Shown: positions 25,243-34,375 of the stretch, one piece after another
How positions within the stretch are numbered: position 1 is the first letter of the stretch
How the letters are laid out: the number at the start of each line of letters is the position of its first letter
Assembly: GCF_036173105.1 (NCBI RefSeq)
Contig: NZ_CP108053.1
Span: forward strand, 7,750,001 to 7,814,000
Direction of reading: 5' to 3'
Length of the DNA: 64,000 nt
Source of the DNA: Streptomyces sp. NBC_00287
GTDB lineage: Bacteria; Actinomycetota; Actinomycetes; Streptomycetales; Streptomycetaceae
Made by a program: the position numbers and the translations under genes
The notes under the pieces: generated by a model
Databases searched by the model: none
What the model saw: only the letters and a program-made list of their open reading frames with translations
What the model was told of the DNA's origin: nothing

Positions 25243-27069
25243 TCAGGCCCGGTACAGCGCCTCCACCTCACCGGAGTAGGCGTTCTCGATCGCCTTGCGC
25301 TTCAGCTTGAGCGACGGCGTCAGCAGGCCGTGCTCCTCGGTGAAGGGCTGGGCGAGGATACGGAAGGTACGGATCGACTCGGCCTGTGAGACGAGGGTGT
25401 TCGCGGCGACCACCGCCCGCCGCACCTCCGTCTCCAGGTCGGCGTCGCGCACCAGCTGGGCCGGGGGCAGCTGCGGTTTGTCCCGCATGTTCAGCCAGTG
25501 CTCCACGGCCTCCTGGTCGAGGGTGACCAGGGCCGCGATGTAGGGGCGGTCATTGCCGACCACGATGCACTGCGCGACCAGCGGATGGTCCCGGACCCGC
25601 TCCTCCAGCACCCCGGGCGAGACGCTCTTGCCGCCCGAGGTCACCAGGATCTCCTTCTTGCGCCCGGTGATGGTGAGATAGCCGTCCTCGTCCAGCGAAC
25701 CGAGGTCGCCGGTGGCCAGCCAGCCGTCGTGCAGGGTCTCGTCGGTGGCCTTCGGGTTGTTGAGGTAGCCCTGGAAGATGTTGCCGCCGTTGAGCCAGAT
25801 CTCCCCGTCGTCCGCGATGTGCACGGTCATCCCGGGAATCGGCTGCCCGACCGAGCCGTAGCGGGTGCGCTCGGGCGGGTTGGCGGTGGCGGCCGCCGTG
25901 GACTCGGTCAGGCCGTAGCCCTCGTAGATGTGCACGCCCGCGCCCGCGAAGAACAGGCCGAGCCGGCGGTCCATCGCCGAGCCGCCGGACATCGCGTGCC
26001 GGATGCGGCCGCCCATCGCGGCGCGCATCTTGCCGTAGACGAGTTTGTCGAAGAGCTGGTGCTGCAGGCGCAGACCGGCCGAAGGGCCGGGCCCGATCCC
26101 CCAGGCCTTGGCCTCCATGGCGTCCGCGTACTTCACGGCGACCTCGACGGCCTTCTCGAAGGCGCCGGACCGGCCCTCCTTCTCGGCCTTGCGGCGGGCG
26201 GCGTTGAAGACCTTCTCGAAGATGTACGGCACGGCGAGGAAGAAGGTCGGCTTGAACGCGGCGAGGTCGGGCAGCAGGGCGGCGGCGTTCATCTGCGGCT
26301 GGTGGCCGAAGCGGACGCCCCCGCGGATCGCGGCGACCTGCACCATCCGGCCGAAGACATGCGCGAGCGGCAGGAAGAGCAGGGTCGCCGCCTCGTCGCC
26401 CTTCTTCGAGTGGAACACGGGCTCCCAGCGCTCGATGACCGTGTCCGCCTCGTACATGAAGTTGCCGTGCGTGATGACACAGCCCTTGGGGCGGCCGGTG
26501 GTGCCTGAGGTGTAGATGATGGTCGCGACCGAGTCGGGGGTGACCGCCTGGCGGTGCCGGTGCACCACCTCGTCGTCGAGGTGGGCGCCGGCGTCGTACA
26601 GCTCCTGGACGCAGCCCGCGTCCAGCTGCCACAGCTCGCGCAGTTGCGGCAGCCGGTCGATGACCGTGGCGATGGTCATCGCGTGGTCCTCGTGCTCGAC
26701 GATCGCCGCCGTGACCTCGGCGTCGTACAGCATCCAGAAGCACTGCTCGGCCGAGGAGGTCGGATAGACCGGTACCACCTGGGCGCCGACGGTCCACAGG
26801 GCGTAGTCGAAGAGCGTCCACTCGTAGCGAGTGGGGGACATGATCGCGACGCGGTCGCCGAAGCGGATGCCCCGGGCGAGCAGGCCCTTGGCGAGGGCGA
26901 GCACCTCGTCGCGGAACTCGGCGGAGGTCACGTCCCGCCAGCGGCCCGCCTCGTCCTTGCGGCCGAGGGCCACATGCGCCGGGTTCTCCTGGGCACGCTG
27001 GAACACCACGTCGGCCAGTCCGCCCACCGGCGGTGCCAACGCCAACGGAGGGTTGGTGTACTCGCGCAA
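25243..27069 (-). CDS. long-chain fatty-acid-CoA ligase (AMP-forming, FadD15-like)
   Basis: A 608-residue adenylate-forming enzyme that activates fatty acids to acyl-CoA through an acyl-AMP. P-loop IIYTSGTTGRPKGCVITHGN, A5 motif YEGYGLTESTAAA, A7 WLATGDLGSLDEDGYL and A8 ITGRKKEILVTSGGKSVSP are all intact. The start is uncertain: TTG 27069 (REYTNPPLALAPPVGGLADV) fits the family N-terminus; an ATG at 27132 would add 21 Arg-rich residues. It ends 13 bases from the convergent GH8 gene. Confidence 0.92.
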   Translation of the reverse strand: MREYTNPPLALAPPVGGLADVVFQRAQENPAHVALGRKDEAGRWRDVTSAEFRDEVLALAKGLLARGIRFGDRVAIMSPTRYEWTLFDYALWTVGAQVVPVYPTSSAEQCFWMLYDAEVTAAIVEHEDHAMTIATVIDRLPQLRELWQLDAGCVQELYDAGAHLDDEVVHRHRQAVTPDSVATIIYTSGTTGRPKGCVITHGNFMYEADTVIERWEPVFHSKKGDEAATLLFLPLAHVFGRMVQVAAIRGGVRFGHQPQMNAAALLPDLAAFKPTFFLAVPYIFEKVFNAARRKAEKEGRSGAFEKAVEVAVKYADAMEAKAWGIGPGPSAGLRLQHQLFDKLVYGKMRAAMGGRIRHAMSGGSAMDRRLGLFFAGAGVHIYEGYGLTESTAAATANPPERTRYGSVGQPIPGMTVHIADDGEIWLNGGNIFQGYLNNPKATDETLHDGWLATGDLGSLDEDGYLTITGRKKEILVTSGGKSVSPGVLEERVRDHPLVAQCIVVGNDRPYIAALVTLDQEAVEHWLNMRDKPQLPPAQLVRDADLETEVRRAVVAANTLVSQAESIRTFRILAQPFTEEHGLLTPSLKLKRKAIENAYSGEVEALYRA

Positions 27070-27278
27070 ACCCCGCTCCCCGCTTCTTTTGACGCCCCGC
27101 GCAGGCCGTGAAAGTACCCCACCCTTCGGCACGGCGGGAGGGGGTGGAGAACCGGACGGGGCTCAGGTAGTCACTGGTCAGTCACAGAAAATGCCCTCAC
27201 ATGGGGAAGGGTCGGACAGAAAACCGACGGTTGAGTAAGTTTCGGCGCCGTAAATCTCCACCGAATCTGTACGACCGG

Positions 27279-28142
27279 CTAGCGGCGGTGCAGCCGCTCC
27301 CCGCCCGCGAGAATCGCCGCCGCCAACGCCTCCGCGGCCCCCTGCGCGGCCGTACGCCGCTGACCGTGAACCAGTACGAAGTCCACCCGCCCGAGCTCCG
27401 GCAACCCCGACCGCTCCGGCATCCGCACCAGCCCCGGAGGGATCAGCCCCCGCGAGTGCGCCATGACACCCAGCCCCGCCCGGGCCGCCGCGATCAGCCC
27501 GTTGAGGCTGCCGCTGGTGCAGACGATCCGCCACTCGCGCCCCTGGCGCTCCAGGGCCTCCAGGGCGAGGGCGCGGGTGATGCCCGGCGGCGGGAAGACG
27601 ATCAGCGGAACCGGGCGTTCGGGGTCCAGGCGCAGCCGCTCCGCGCCGATCCACACCAGCCGGTCGTGCCAGACCAGCTCGCCCCGCGCATCCTCCGGAC
27701 GGCGCTTGGCGAGGACCAAGTCCAGTTTCCCGGCGGCGAGCTGCTCGTGCAGGGTGCCCGAGAGCTCGACCGTCAGCTCCAGATCGACCTCCGGGTGCTC
27801 GTACCGGAAGCCCTCCAGGATCTCCGGCAGCCGGGTCAGGACGAAGTCCTCCGACGCGCCGAAGCGCAGCCGCCCCCGCAGCCGGGTCCCGGTGAAGAAG
27901 GCCGATGCCTGCTCGTGGACCTCCAGGATCCGGCGGGCGAAGCCGAGCATCGCCTCGCCGTCCTCGGTGAGCTCCACGGAGTGGGTGTCCCGGGCGAAGA
28001 GCTGCCGACCCGTCGCGTCCTCCAGGCGCCGTACATGCTGGCTGACCGTCGACTGCCGAAGACCGAGCCGCTTGGCGGCCTGGGTGAAGCTCAGGGTCTG
28101 GGCGACGGCCAGGAAGGTACGCAGCTGGGAAGGGTCGTACAC
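27279..28142 (-). CDS. LysR-family transcriptional regulator
   Basis: A 287-residue regulator. The winged HTH is at ~1-62 (LRTFLAVAQTLSFTQAAKRLGLRQSTVSQHVRRLEDATGRQLFAR), with a substrate-binding domain from ~90. Start GTG 28142. It is divergent from the BASS transporter gene with 135 bases between, the usual arrangement for LysR control of the neighbour. The effector may be the transported compound; this is inference from position. Confidence 0.9.
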   Translation of the reverse strand: MYDPSQLRTFLAVAQTLSFTQAAKRLGLRQSTVSQHVRRLEDATGRQLFARDTHSVELTEDGEAMLGFARRILEVHEQASAFFTGTRLRGRLRFGASEDFVLTRLPEILEGFRYEHPEVDLELTVELSGTLHEQLAAGKLDLVLAKRRPEDARGELVWHDRLVWIGAERLRLDPERPVPLIVFPPPGITRALALEALERQGREWRIVCTSGSLNGLIAAARAGLGVMAHSRGLIPPGLVRMPERSGLPELGRVDFVLVHGQRRTAAQGAAEALAAAILAGGERLHRR

Positions 28143-28277
28143 GACGCCCAGCCTATCGCGGAACGTGATGACAGTCAGAGTGGTATGCCGGATTCCCGAT
28201 CAGACGGCCGCGGAGGACGATGGAGAGGGCACGACCGTGCCCCCGGAACCGGACGTACAGCGAAGTAGTGGAGCACA

Positions 28278-29318
28278 GTGAAACGCCTGCGATGGCCGCG
28301 TTGGATGCCGATCGACCCGTACATCCTCCTGCTCCTCGGGACGGTCGGCATCGCCGCACTGCTACCGGTGCGCGGGACCGGCGCCGAGGTGGCCTCCGGC
28401 GCCTCCACGGCCGCCATCGCCCTCCTCTTCTTCCTCTACGGCGCCCGCCTCTCCACCCGAGAGGCGCTGGACGGGCTGCGCCACTGGCGCCTCCACATCG
28501 CGATCCTGGCCTGTACCTTCCTCGTCTTCCCGCTGCTGGGCCTGGCGGCCCGAGGCCTGGTCCCGGTGATCCTCACCGACCCCCTCTACCAGGGCCTGCT
28601 CTTCCTCACCCTGGTGCCCTCGACCGTGCAGTCGTCGATCGCGTTCACCTCGATCGCCCGCGGCAATGTGCCCGCCGCGATCTGCGCGGGCTCCTTCTCC
28701 TCCCTGGTCGGCATCGTCGCCACCCCCCTGCTGGCGGCCGGCCTGCTCGGCGGCACCGGCGGCGGCTTCTCCGCCGACTCCCTGCTGAACATCGTGCTGC
28801 AACTGCTGGTGCCCTTCCTCGCCGGGCAGATGCTGCGCCGCTGGGTAGGCGGCTTCATAGCCCGCCACAAGAAGATCCTCGGCCTGGTGGACCGCGGCTC
28901 GATCCTCCTCGTCGTCTACACGGCGTTCAGCGAGGGCATGGTCCAGGGCGTCTGGAACCAGGTCAGTCCCGCCCGGCTGGGCGGACTGCTCGCCGTAGAG
29001 GCCGTGCTGCTCGCCGTGATGCTCTCCCTGACCTGGTACGGCGCCAAGGCGCTGCGCTTCAACCGAGGGGACCGGATCGCCATCCAGTTCGCCGGCTCCA
29101 AGAAGTCCCTCGCCGCCGGACTTCCCATGGCCAGCGTCCTGTTCGGCGCCCAAGCCTCATTGGCCGTGCTGCCGCTGATGCTCTTCCACCAGATGCAGCT
29201 CATGGTGTGCGCGGTGATCGCCAAGCGGCGCTCGCACGATCCCGTCGAGGAAGTCACCCCCCGGGCGCCAGCCGCAGAGTCACGAACCGCGGTCGGTACA
29301 GGGACACGTTCCGGCTGA
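28278..29318 (+). CDS. bile acid:sodium symporter-family transporter (BASS/SBF-like)
   Basis: A 346-residue membrane protein with about nine or ten hydrophobic helices. It shows the SBF-like features LTLVPSTVQSSIAFTSIARGNVPAAICAGSFSSLVG and GSKKSLAAGLPMASVLFG in the second half (crossover helices). The family imports organic anions with sodium; the ligand here is unknown. Start GTG 28278. Its 3' end overlaps the convergent gene by 65 bases, and its C-terminal ~25 residues are polar and poorly conserved in character. Confidence 0.85.
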   Translation: MKRLRWPRWMPIDPYILLLLGTVGIAALLPVRGTGAEVASGASTAAIALLFFLYGARLSTREALDGLRHWRLHIAILACTFLVFPLLGLAARGLVPVILTDPLYQGLLFLTLVPSTVQSSIAFTSIARGNVPAAICAGSFSSLVGIVATPLLAAGLLGGTGGGFSADSLLNIVLQLLVPFLAGQMLRRWVGGFIARHKKILGLVDRGSILLVVYTAFSEGMVQGVWNQVSPARLGGLLAVEAVLLAVMLSLTWYGAKALRFNRGDRIAIQFAGSKKSLAAGLPMASVLFGAQASLAVLPLMLFHQMQLMVCAVIAKRRSHDPVEEVTPRAPAAESRTAVGTGTRSG

Positions 29319-30477
29319 GGTTTGCCGCGGCGCCGTTGGTCTCCAGCCAGTTGACGTCGTAACTGAGCACCAGCCGCCCGTCCTCGCTCAGTTCGGGATG
29401 GGTCTGCGGGTTGTAAGCGGCCACCTGCCCCTCGGGCAGCGAGGGGCTGAAGTCCTTGGCTGGCCCGTGCCAGGGGCCGGTAGCCGAACAGGCCCAGTAG
29501 GAGGTCACTTTTGTGAGCCCGTCCGCACCCGCCGCCATGGTGAAGAGCACATACGTCCCCCCGTCGCGCACCACCGAGAAGGTACTGCCCACCCCCGTGC
29601 GCTGCTCGTCCCCCAGCACCGCGCGCGGGCGAACCCCCGCCGCCCACTCCTCCCCGTCCCAGTACTCCCAGGCGCCCGGATCGGCGAGCCCGCCCTCGGG
29701 CACCCGGGCCACGTACGCGTGGGAGGCCGGACGGGAGGCGGCCCGGCGGTCGTCGCCGCCGAAGACGTACGTGAAGCCGTCCTCCTCCACCAGCGTCGTG
29801 CCGAACAGCACCCGCCGGGACGGATCGGTGACGAGCTGCTGGTCGAACACCTTGTCCACCGACTCGACGCGCAGATCGGGCAGGGAGAGGGTGGCGACCT
29901 CCGTGGCCGTCGGGACGCCGTAGATCCACGGCGCCTGGCCGCTCGTCCGCACCCACAACAGCACCCGCAGCACCTGCTCCGAGGAGCCGGGGGAGCGGGG
30001 CTCCACACGGGCCGCGACCGGCCAGCGCCACTGCCCAGGCGCCGGATCGGGAAAGAGGGGAGCGGGCAAGGTGCTCTCCAACCGCCCGTCCCGCATGACC
30101 ACCGCCGAATTGCGCACCATCGGGGCCGTGGTGTCCCGCCAGGCGTAGGACTCGCCGACCGGATTGGGCGGGGCGTACACCTGGCCCAGATACGTATCCG
30201 AGAACAGCCACAGCACCCGTCCGTCCGGCAGCCGCACCGAGTGGGTGCCGTCGCCGCCGGTCCAGTCGTCGGTACGGGAGGCGTCGTCGCCGTAGCGGGC
30301 GAACTCCGAGGTGAGCCGCTCATCGGCGGACCAGGCCCGAAGGGTACGGGGTGCGCAGGCGCCGGAGCCGGGGTCGTCCTCCGGGAGGGCGGTGAGCAGC
30401 ACGGCCCCGAGAACCAGGGCCAGCAGCAGACCGAGCCCCGTTCCCGTCCGCTGTCGCGCGCGTGTGGAGTCGGGCAC
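29254..30477 (-). CDS. exported or membrane-anchored DUF4185-like propeller protein
   Basis: A ~407-residue protein with one N-terminal hydrophobic segment (TGLGLLLALVLGAVLLTAL), then a body resembling the DUF4185/DUF5005 beta-propellers: DGTHSVRLPDGRVLWLFSDTYLG, MVRNSAVV, FTYVFGGDDRR, GVGSTFSVVRDGGTYVLFT, YNPQTHPELSEDGRLVLSYDVNW. These resemble sugar-binding or glycosidase-like propellers, but the function is unproven. Start GTG 30477 is a best guess just before the hydrophobic segment; the frame continues 16 codons upstream. Confidence 0.7.
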   Translation of the reverse strand: MPDSTRARQRTGTGLGLLLALVLGAVLLTALPEDDPGSGACAPRTLRAWSADERLTSEFARYGDDASRTDDWTGGDGTHSVRLPDGRVLWLFSDTYLGQVYAPPNPVGESYAWRDTTAPMVRNSAVVMRDGRLESTLPAPLFPDPAPGQWRWPVAARVEPRSPGSSEQVLRVLLWVRTSGQAPWIYGVPTATEVATLSLPDLRVESVDKVFDQQLVTDPSRRVLFGTTLVEEDGFTYVFGGDDRRAASRPASHAYVARVPEGGLADPGAWEYWDGEEWAAGVRPRAVLGDEQRTGVGSTFSVVRDGGTYVLFTMAAGADGLTKVTSYWACSATGPWHGPAKDFSPSLPEGQVAAYNPQTHPELSEDGRLVLSYDVNWLETNGAAANLSRNVSLYRPRFVTLRLAPGG

Positions 30478-30829
30478 GCGACGGGACGTTAGTGGCAGGA
30501 CGGCACCGGGTCCATGGGGCCTCAAAACAGGCCCAGGCGAGACTCACGAACGGACGGCACAGGCCCACCAAGCCAGCCTGCACCCAGGCCACCGGCCGGG
30601 AGGGAGCCGAAGGGCGCGCCGGTGTCGAGAGCCCGAACGCGCGGAGGCCCGAAGGGCTGAGCACGATCGGTCTCTCGACACCGGCACAAAGCGCCCGTAG
30701 GCGACCGACCCATAAAACAGCCGGCTGCAGGCCTTGCGGGGTGATCAAACGAAACAGCGGGACCCCAAGCAGCGCAGGGGGCGCTCCCCGCCGCTCGGGG
30801 CCCCCGCCGTCGTGTTCGCGGGGAACCGT
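30478..30829. other. 352-bp intergenic region with a long inverted repeat
   Basis: No convincing gene. It contains a perfect 14-bp inverted repeat, GCCGGTGTCGAGAG (30618-30631) and CTCTCGACACCGGC (30672-30685), with a 40-base loop that is itself rich in short GGCCCGAAGGGC-like dyads. Both flanking genes are on the minus strand, so it lies downstream of fdhD and upstream of the DUF4185-like gene. It could be a structured RNA or a terminator. Confidence 0.5.
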
Positions 30830-31678
30830 TCAGCCCTGGGCGGCCGCGGTCCGCAGGGCGATGCGGTCCTCGCCCGCGTACACGTTCATGGAGCTGCCCC
30901 GCAGGAAGCCCACCAGGGTCAGGCCCGTCTCCGCCGCGAGGTCCACCGCCAGCGACGAGGGCGCCGAGACCGCCGCGAGCACCGGAATCCCCGCCATCAC
31001 GGCCTTCTGCGCGAGCTCGAAGGAGGCTCGCCCCGAGACCAGCAGGATCGTCCGGGAGAGAGGCAGCCGACCGTCCTGGAGCGCCCGGCCCACCAGCTTG
31101 TCCACCGCGTTGTGCCGCCCCACGTCCTCCCGTATGTCCACCAGCTCCCCCTCCTCGGTGAACAGGGCCGCCGCATGCAGCCCCCCGGTCCGGTCGAAGA
31201 CCCGCTGGGCGGCGCGCAGCCGGTCGGGGAGGCTCGCCAGCAGCTCGGGTTCGACGCGGACCGGGGGAGTGTCGGCGATGGGCCAGCGCGCGGTGGTCCG
31301 TACGGCGTCGAGGCTCGCCTTGCCGCACAGGCCGCAGGAGGACGTCGTATACACGTTGCGCTCCAAGGTGATGTCCGGGATCACCACCCCCTGCGCGGTC
31401 TTCACGTCCACCACGTTGTACGTGTTGGACCCATCCACCGTCGCCCCCGCGCAGTACACGATGTTCTGCAGATCCCCCTGCTCCGCAAGCACCCCCTCGC
31501 TCACCAGGAACCCCGCGGCCAGCGCGAAGTCGTCCCCCGGCGTCCGCATGGTGATCGCGAGCGGCTTGCCGTTCAGCCGGATCTCCAGAGGCTCCTCGGC
31601 GACGAGCGTGTCCGGTCGGGTGGAGACGGCTCCGTCCCGGATGCGGAGCACCTTGCGTCGTTCCGTGACTCGTCCCAT
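30830..31678 (-). CDS. fdhD: formate dehydrogenase accessory sulfurtransferase FdhD
   Basis: A 282-residue protein that transfers sulfur from the cysteine desulfurase to the molybdenum cofactor of formate dehydrogenase. The conserved loop YTTSSCGLCGKASLD holds the sulfur-carrying Cys; EPLEIRLNGKPLAITMRTPGDDFALAAGFLVSEG, DVGRHNAVDKLVG and LLVSGRASFELAQKA are family hallmarks. Start ATG 31678 is 17 bases after the iron-sulfur subunit stop, as the last gene of the fdh operon. An in-frame extension upstream would run back into that gene. Confidence 0.95.
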   Translation of the reverse strand: MGRVTERRKVLRIRDGAVSTRPDTLVAEEPLEIRLNGKPLAITMRTPGDDFALAAGFLVSEGVLAEQGDLQNIVYCAGATVDGSNTYNVVDVKTAQGVVIPDITLERNVYTTSSCGLCGKASLDAVRTTARWPIADTPPVRVEPELLASLPDRLRAAQRVFDRTGGLHAAALFTEEGELVDIREDVGRHNAVDKLVGRALQDGRLPLSRTILLVSGRASFELAQKAVMAGIPVLAAVSAPSSLAVDLAAETGLTLVGFLRGSSMNVYAGEDRIALRTAAAQG

Positions 31679-31695
31679 GTCCCCATCAGCCCCGA

Positions 31696-32556
31696 TCAGT
31701 TCCGGTTCTGGACGTGCTGGTAGCCGAAGCGGCCCTTGATGCACAGATTGCCGTGGGTCACCGGGTTGTCGTGCGGCGAGGTGACCTTCACGATCTCATT
31801 GTCCTGCACGTGAAGCGTGAGGTTGCAGCCCACTCCGCAGTACGCGCACACCGTGGTCGTCTCCGTCTGCTGGGTTTCGTCCCACGTACCCGCGGCCCGC
31901 ATGTCGAACTCGGACTTGAAGGACAGGGCCCCCGTCGGGCACACCTCGATGCAGTTCCCGCAGTACACACACGCGGAATCAGTCAGCGGAGCATCGTGCT
32001 CCACCGCGATCCGCGCATCGAAGCCCCGCCCGGCCACCGAGATCGCGAAGGTGTTCTGCCACTGATCGCCACACGCGTCCACGCACTTGTAGCAGAGGAT
32101 GCACTTGTCGTAGTCGCGCACATACAGATCGTTGTCGACCTTCGGCTCCTCGTTCAGCCGGGCCGCGTCCGGGCCGAAGCGGTCCGGCTTGGCCTCGTAC
32201 TCCTTGATCCACTCGGCGACTTGGGGGGTGGTCGACAAGTCGACCGACGAGGCGAGCAGCTCCAGCACGACCTTCCGACTGTGCCGGGCCCGCTCGGTGT
32301 CGGTACGGACCTCCATGCCCGGCTCGGCCTTCCGCGAGCAGGCCGGGACCAGTGTCCGGGCCCCCTCGACCTCCACCACACACACGCGGCAGGCGTTCTT
32401 CGGCCTCAGGGTGTCCCCTTCGCACAGGGTCGGGACGTCCTTCCCGGCGGCCCGGCAGGCGTCGAGGATCGTCGAGCCCTCGGGCGCCCGCACCGGCTCC
32501 CCGTCGATCGTGAACTCCAGCAGTCGGCGGGGGATCCCCAGCGGTGTCACGGTCAT
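31696..32556 (-). CDS. formate dehydrogenase iron-sulfur subunit: detached N-terminal part of the alpha chain
   Basis: A 286-residue electron-transfer protein. A [2Fe-2S] domain (TLCEGDTLRPKNACRVCVVE...VPAC) is followed by two [4Fe-4S] sites (CILCYKCVDACG and CVYCGNCIEVCPTGAL), then CAYCGVGCNLTL...GNLCIKGRFGY, the [4Fe-4S] module that normally begins the molybdopterin domain of FdhA. The protein stops there. The His/Cys cluster found between these in NuoG-type chains is missing (VVLELLASSVDLSTTP has no Cys). Together with the gene at 34376-36295 it makes one full alpha chain. Start ATG 32556 overlaps the stop of the NuoEF-like gene (ATGA). Confidence 0.9.
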   Translation of the reverse strand: MTVTPLGIPRRLLEFTIDGEPVRAPEGSTILDACRAAGKDVPTLCEGDTLRPKNACRVCVVEVEGARTLVPACSRKAEPGMEVRTDTERARHSRKVVLELLASSVDLSTTPQVAEWIKEYEAKPDRFGPDAARLNEEPKVDNDLYVRDYDKCILCYKCVDACGDQWQNTFAISVAGRGFDARIAVEHDAPLTDSACVYCGNCIEVCPTGALSFKSEFDMRAAGTWDETQQTETTTVCAYCGVGCNLTLHVQDNEIVKVTSPHDNPVTHGNLCIKGRFGYQHVQNRN

Positions 32557-34370
32557 TCGTACGCCCCCAGGCGGTCGATGGCGGATTCCACGGCGTTCCA
32601 CGCGGTCTGTCCGAGACCGCAGATCGAGGCGTCCCGCATCGCGCGGCCGACCTCCCTGAGCAGGGCGATGTCATCGGCGGCCGCAGCGCCGGTGCGCTCG
32701 GCGATCCGGTGCAGCGCCTCCTCCTGGCGCACGGTCCCGACCCGGCACGGCACGCACTGTCCGCACGACTCGTCGCGGAAGAACTCGGCGATGCGCAGCA
32801 GCAGCCGGGGCAGCGGCACGGTGTCGTCGAAGGCCATGACCACACCCGAGCCGAGCGTGGTGCCCGCCTCCTGGGTGCCTTCGAAGGTGAGCGGGATGTC
32901 CATTTCATCGGGCCGTACGAAGCCGCCCGCGGCGCCGCCCAGCAGGACCGCCCGTAGGCCGTCGCGTACCCCGGCCAGCTCCAGCAGCTCGCCCAGCGTG
33001 GCGCCGAAGGGCAGCTCGTAGATCCCGGGCCGCTCCACACTCCCCGACACGCAGAACAGCTTCGGCCCGGTCGACTTCGCGGTGCCGATCGCCGCATACG
33101 CCGGGGCGCCCATGGTCAAGATCGGCAGGACGTTGACCAGCGTCTCTACGTTGTTCTCCACCGTCGGTTTGCCGAACAGGCCCTTCTCCACCGGGAACGG
33201 CGGCTTGGAGCGCGGCTCGCCGCGGTAGCCCTCGATGGAGTTGAAGAGCGCTGTCTCCTCACCGCAGATGTACGCGCCCGCGCCCCTGCGGATCTCGATG
33301 TCGAAGGCGTAGCCCTGGCCGAGGATGTCGTCCCCGAGCAGCCCACGCGCGCGTGCTTGCACCAGTGCATGCTCCAGACGCCGCAGCGCCCGCGGATACT
33401 CGCCGCGCAGGTACAGATAGCCCTTGTGCGCGCCCGTCGCATACGCCGCGATCGTCATCGCCTCGACCAGCGCGTACGGATCGCCCTCCATGATCACGCG
33501 GTCCTTGAAGGTGCCCGGCTCGGACTCGTCGGCGTTGCAGACGAGGTAGTGCGGATGGTCGGGCTGGGACGCCGTGGCCTGCCATTTGCGGCCGGTGGGG
33601 AAGGCGGCGCCACCACGCCCGACCAGGCCCGAGTCGGTCACCTCGCGGATGACGCCGGCCGGGCCGAGCTCGAAGGCCCGGCGCAGGGCGGTGTAGCCGC
33701 CGTGGGCGCGGTAGTCGTCGAGGGAGGACGGGTCGACCACGCCGACCCTTTTGAGGAGCGTCAGGTCGCCCGAACCCGCCTGGGGCACCGCCAGCGCCGC
33801 CGGGGGCTCGTCCGGCGCCGAGTCGGGCGAGGTCGCGGCGAGGACGGCGGCGTGCACGGTCGTCGGCGCCGACACGGCAGTACGCACCGGATCGCCCGCC
33901 TTGATCGCCAGGGCCGCCGGAGCGCGCTCGCACAGGCCAAGGCAGGGGCTGCGTTCGACGTGGAAGCCGGGGCCGAGGCTCGCCTCGACGCCCGCGCACA
34001 GCTCGGCCGCGCCCGCCGCCGCGCAGGCCAGGTCGGTGCAGATGTGGAGGACGGTGGCCGGTCGTGGCTTGACGGAGAACATGGCGTAGAAGGTGGCGAC
34101 GCCGTACGCCTCCGCGGGCGGCACCGTGAGGCGCCGGCACAGGTAGTCGAGGGCGCCGTCGCTGATCCAGCCGATGCGGTCGTTGAGGGCGTGCAGCCCC
34201 GGCAACAGCAGGTCCCTGCGGTCCCGGGCCTCCCGTCCGCCGCGCGCCCACCTCAGGTCGGCGTCGGAACGGTCGGCGCCCTCCCAGGAGGACTCGGGGG
34301 GTCCCAACAAGGCGTCGACGGCCGCCCGTTCGTCGTCCGTCGGCTTGCTGTCGCCGAAGTGCAAGTCCAC
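32553..34370 (-). CDS. NAD-linked formate dehydrogenase, fused NuoE-NuoF (gamma-beta) subunit
   Basis: A 605-residue fusion. The NuoE-like [2Fe-2S] thioredoxin domain at ~20-165 has CTDLAC and SPCLGLCE ligands. The NuoF part at ~200-600 has the NADH loop GLVGRGGAAFPTGRKW, the FMN site GAGAYICGEETALFNSIEG, and the N3 [4Fe-4S] site ESCGQCVPCRVGT with a later Cys in SICGLGQT. It passes electrons from formate oxidation to NAD+. Start GTG 34370, five bases after the catalytic subunit stop; its own stop is in ATGA overlap with the next gene. Confidence 0.93.
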   Translation of the reverse strand: MDLHFGDSKPTDDERAAVDALLGPPESSWEGADRSDADLRWARGGREARDRRDLLLPGLHALNDRIGWISDGALDYLCRRLTVPPAEAYGVATFYAMFSVKPRPATVLHICTDLACAAAGAAELCAGVEASLGPGFHVERSPCLGLCERAPAALAIKAGDPVRTAVSAPTTVHAAVLAATSPDSAPDEPPAALAVPQAGSGDLTLLKRVGVVDPSSLDDYRAHGGYTALRRAFELGPAGVIREVTDSGLVGRGGAAFPTGRKWQATASQPDHPHYLVCNADESEPGTFKDRVIMEGDPYALVEAMTIAAYATGAHKGYLYLRGEYPRALRRLEHALVQARARGLLGDDILGQGYAFDIEIRRGAGAYICGEETALFNSIEGYRGEPRSKPPFPVEKGLFGKPTVENNVETLVNVLPILTMGAPAYAAIGTAKSTGPKLFCVSGSVERPGIYELPFGATLGELLELAGVRDGLRAVLLGGAAGGFVRPDEMDIPLTFEGTQEAGTTLGSGVVMAFDDTVPLPRLLLRIAEFFRDESCGQCVPCRVGTVRQEEALHRIAERTGAAAADDIALLREVGRAMRDASICGLGQTAWNAVESAIDRLGAYE

Positions 34371-34375
34371 TTACG

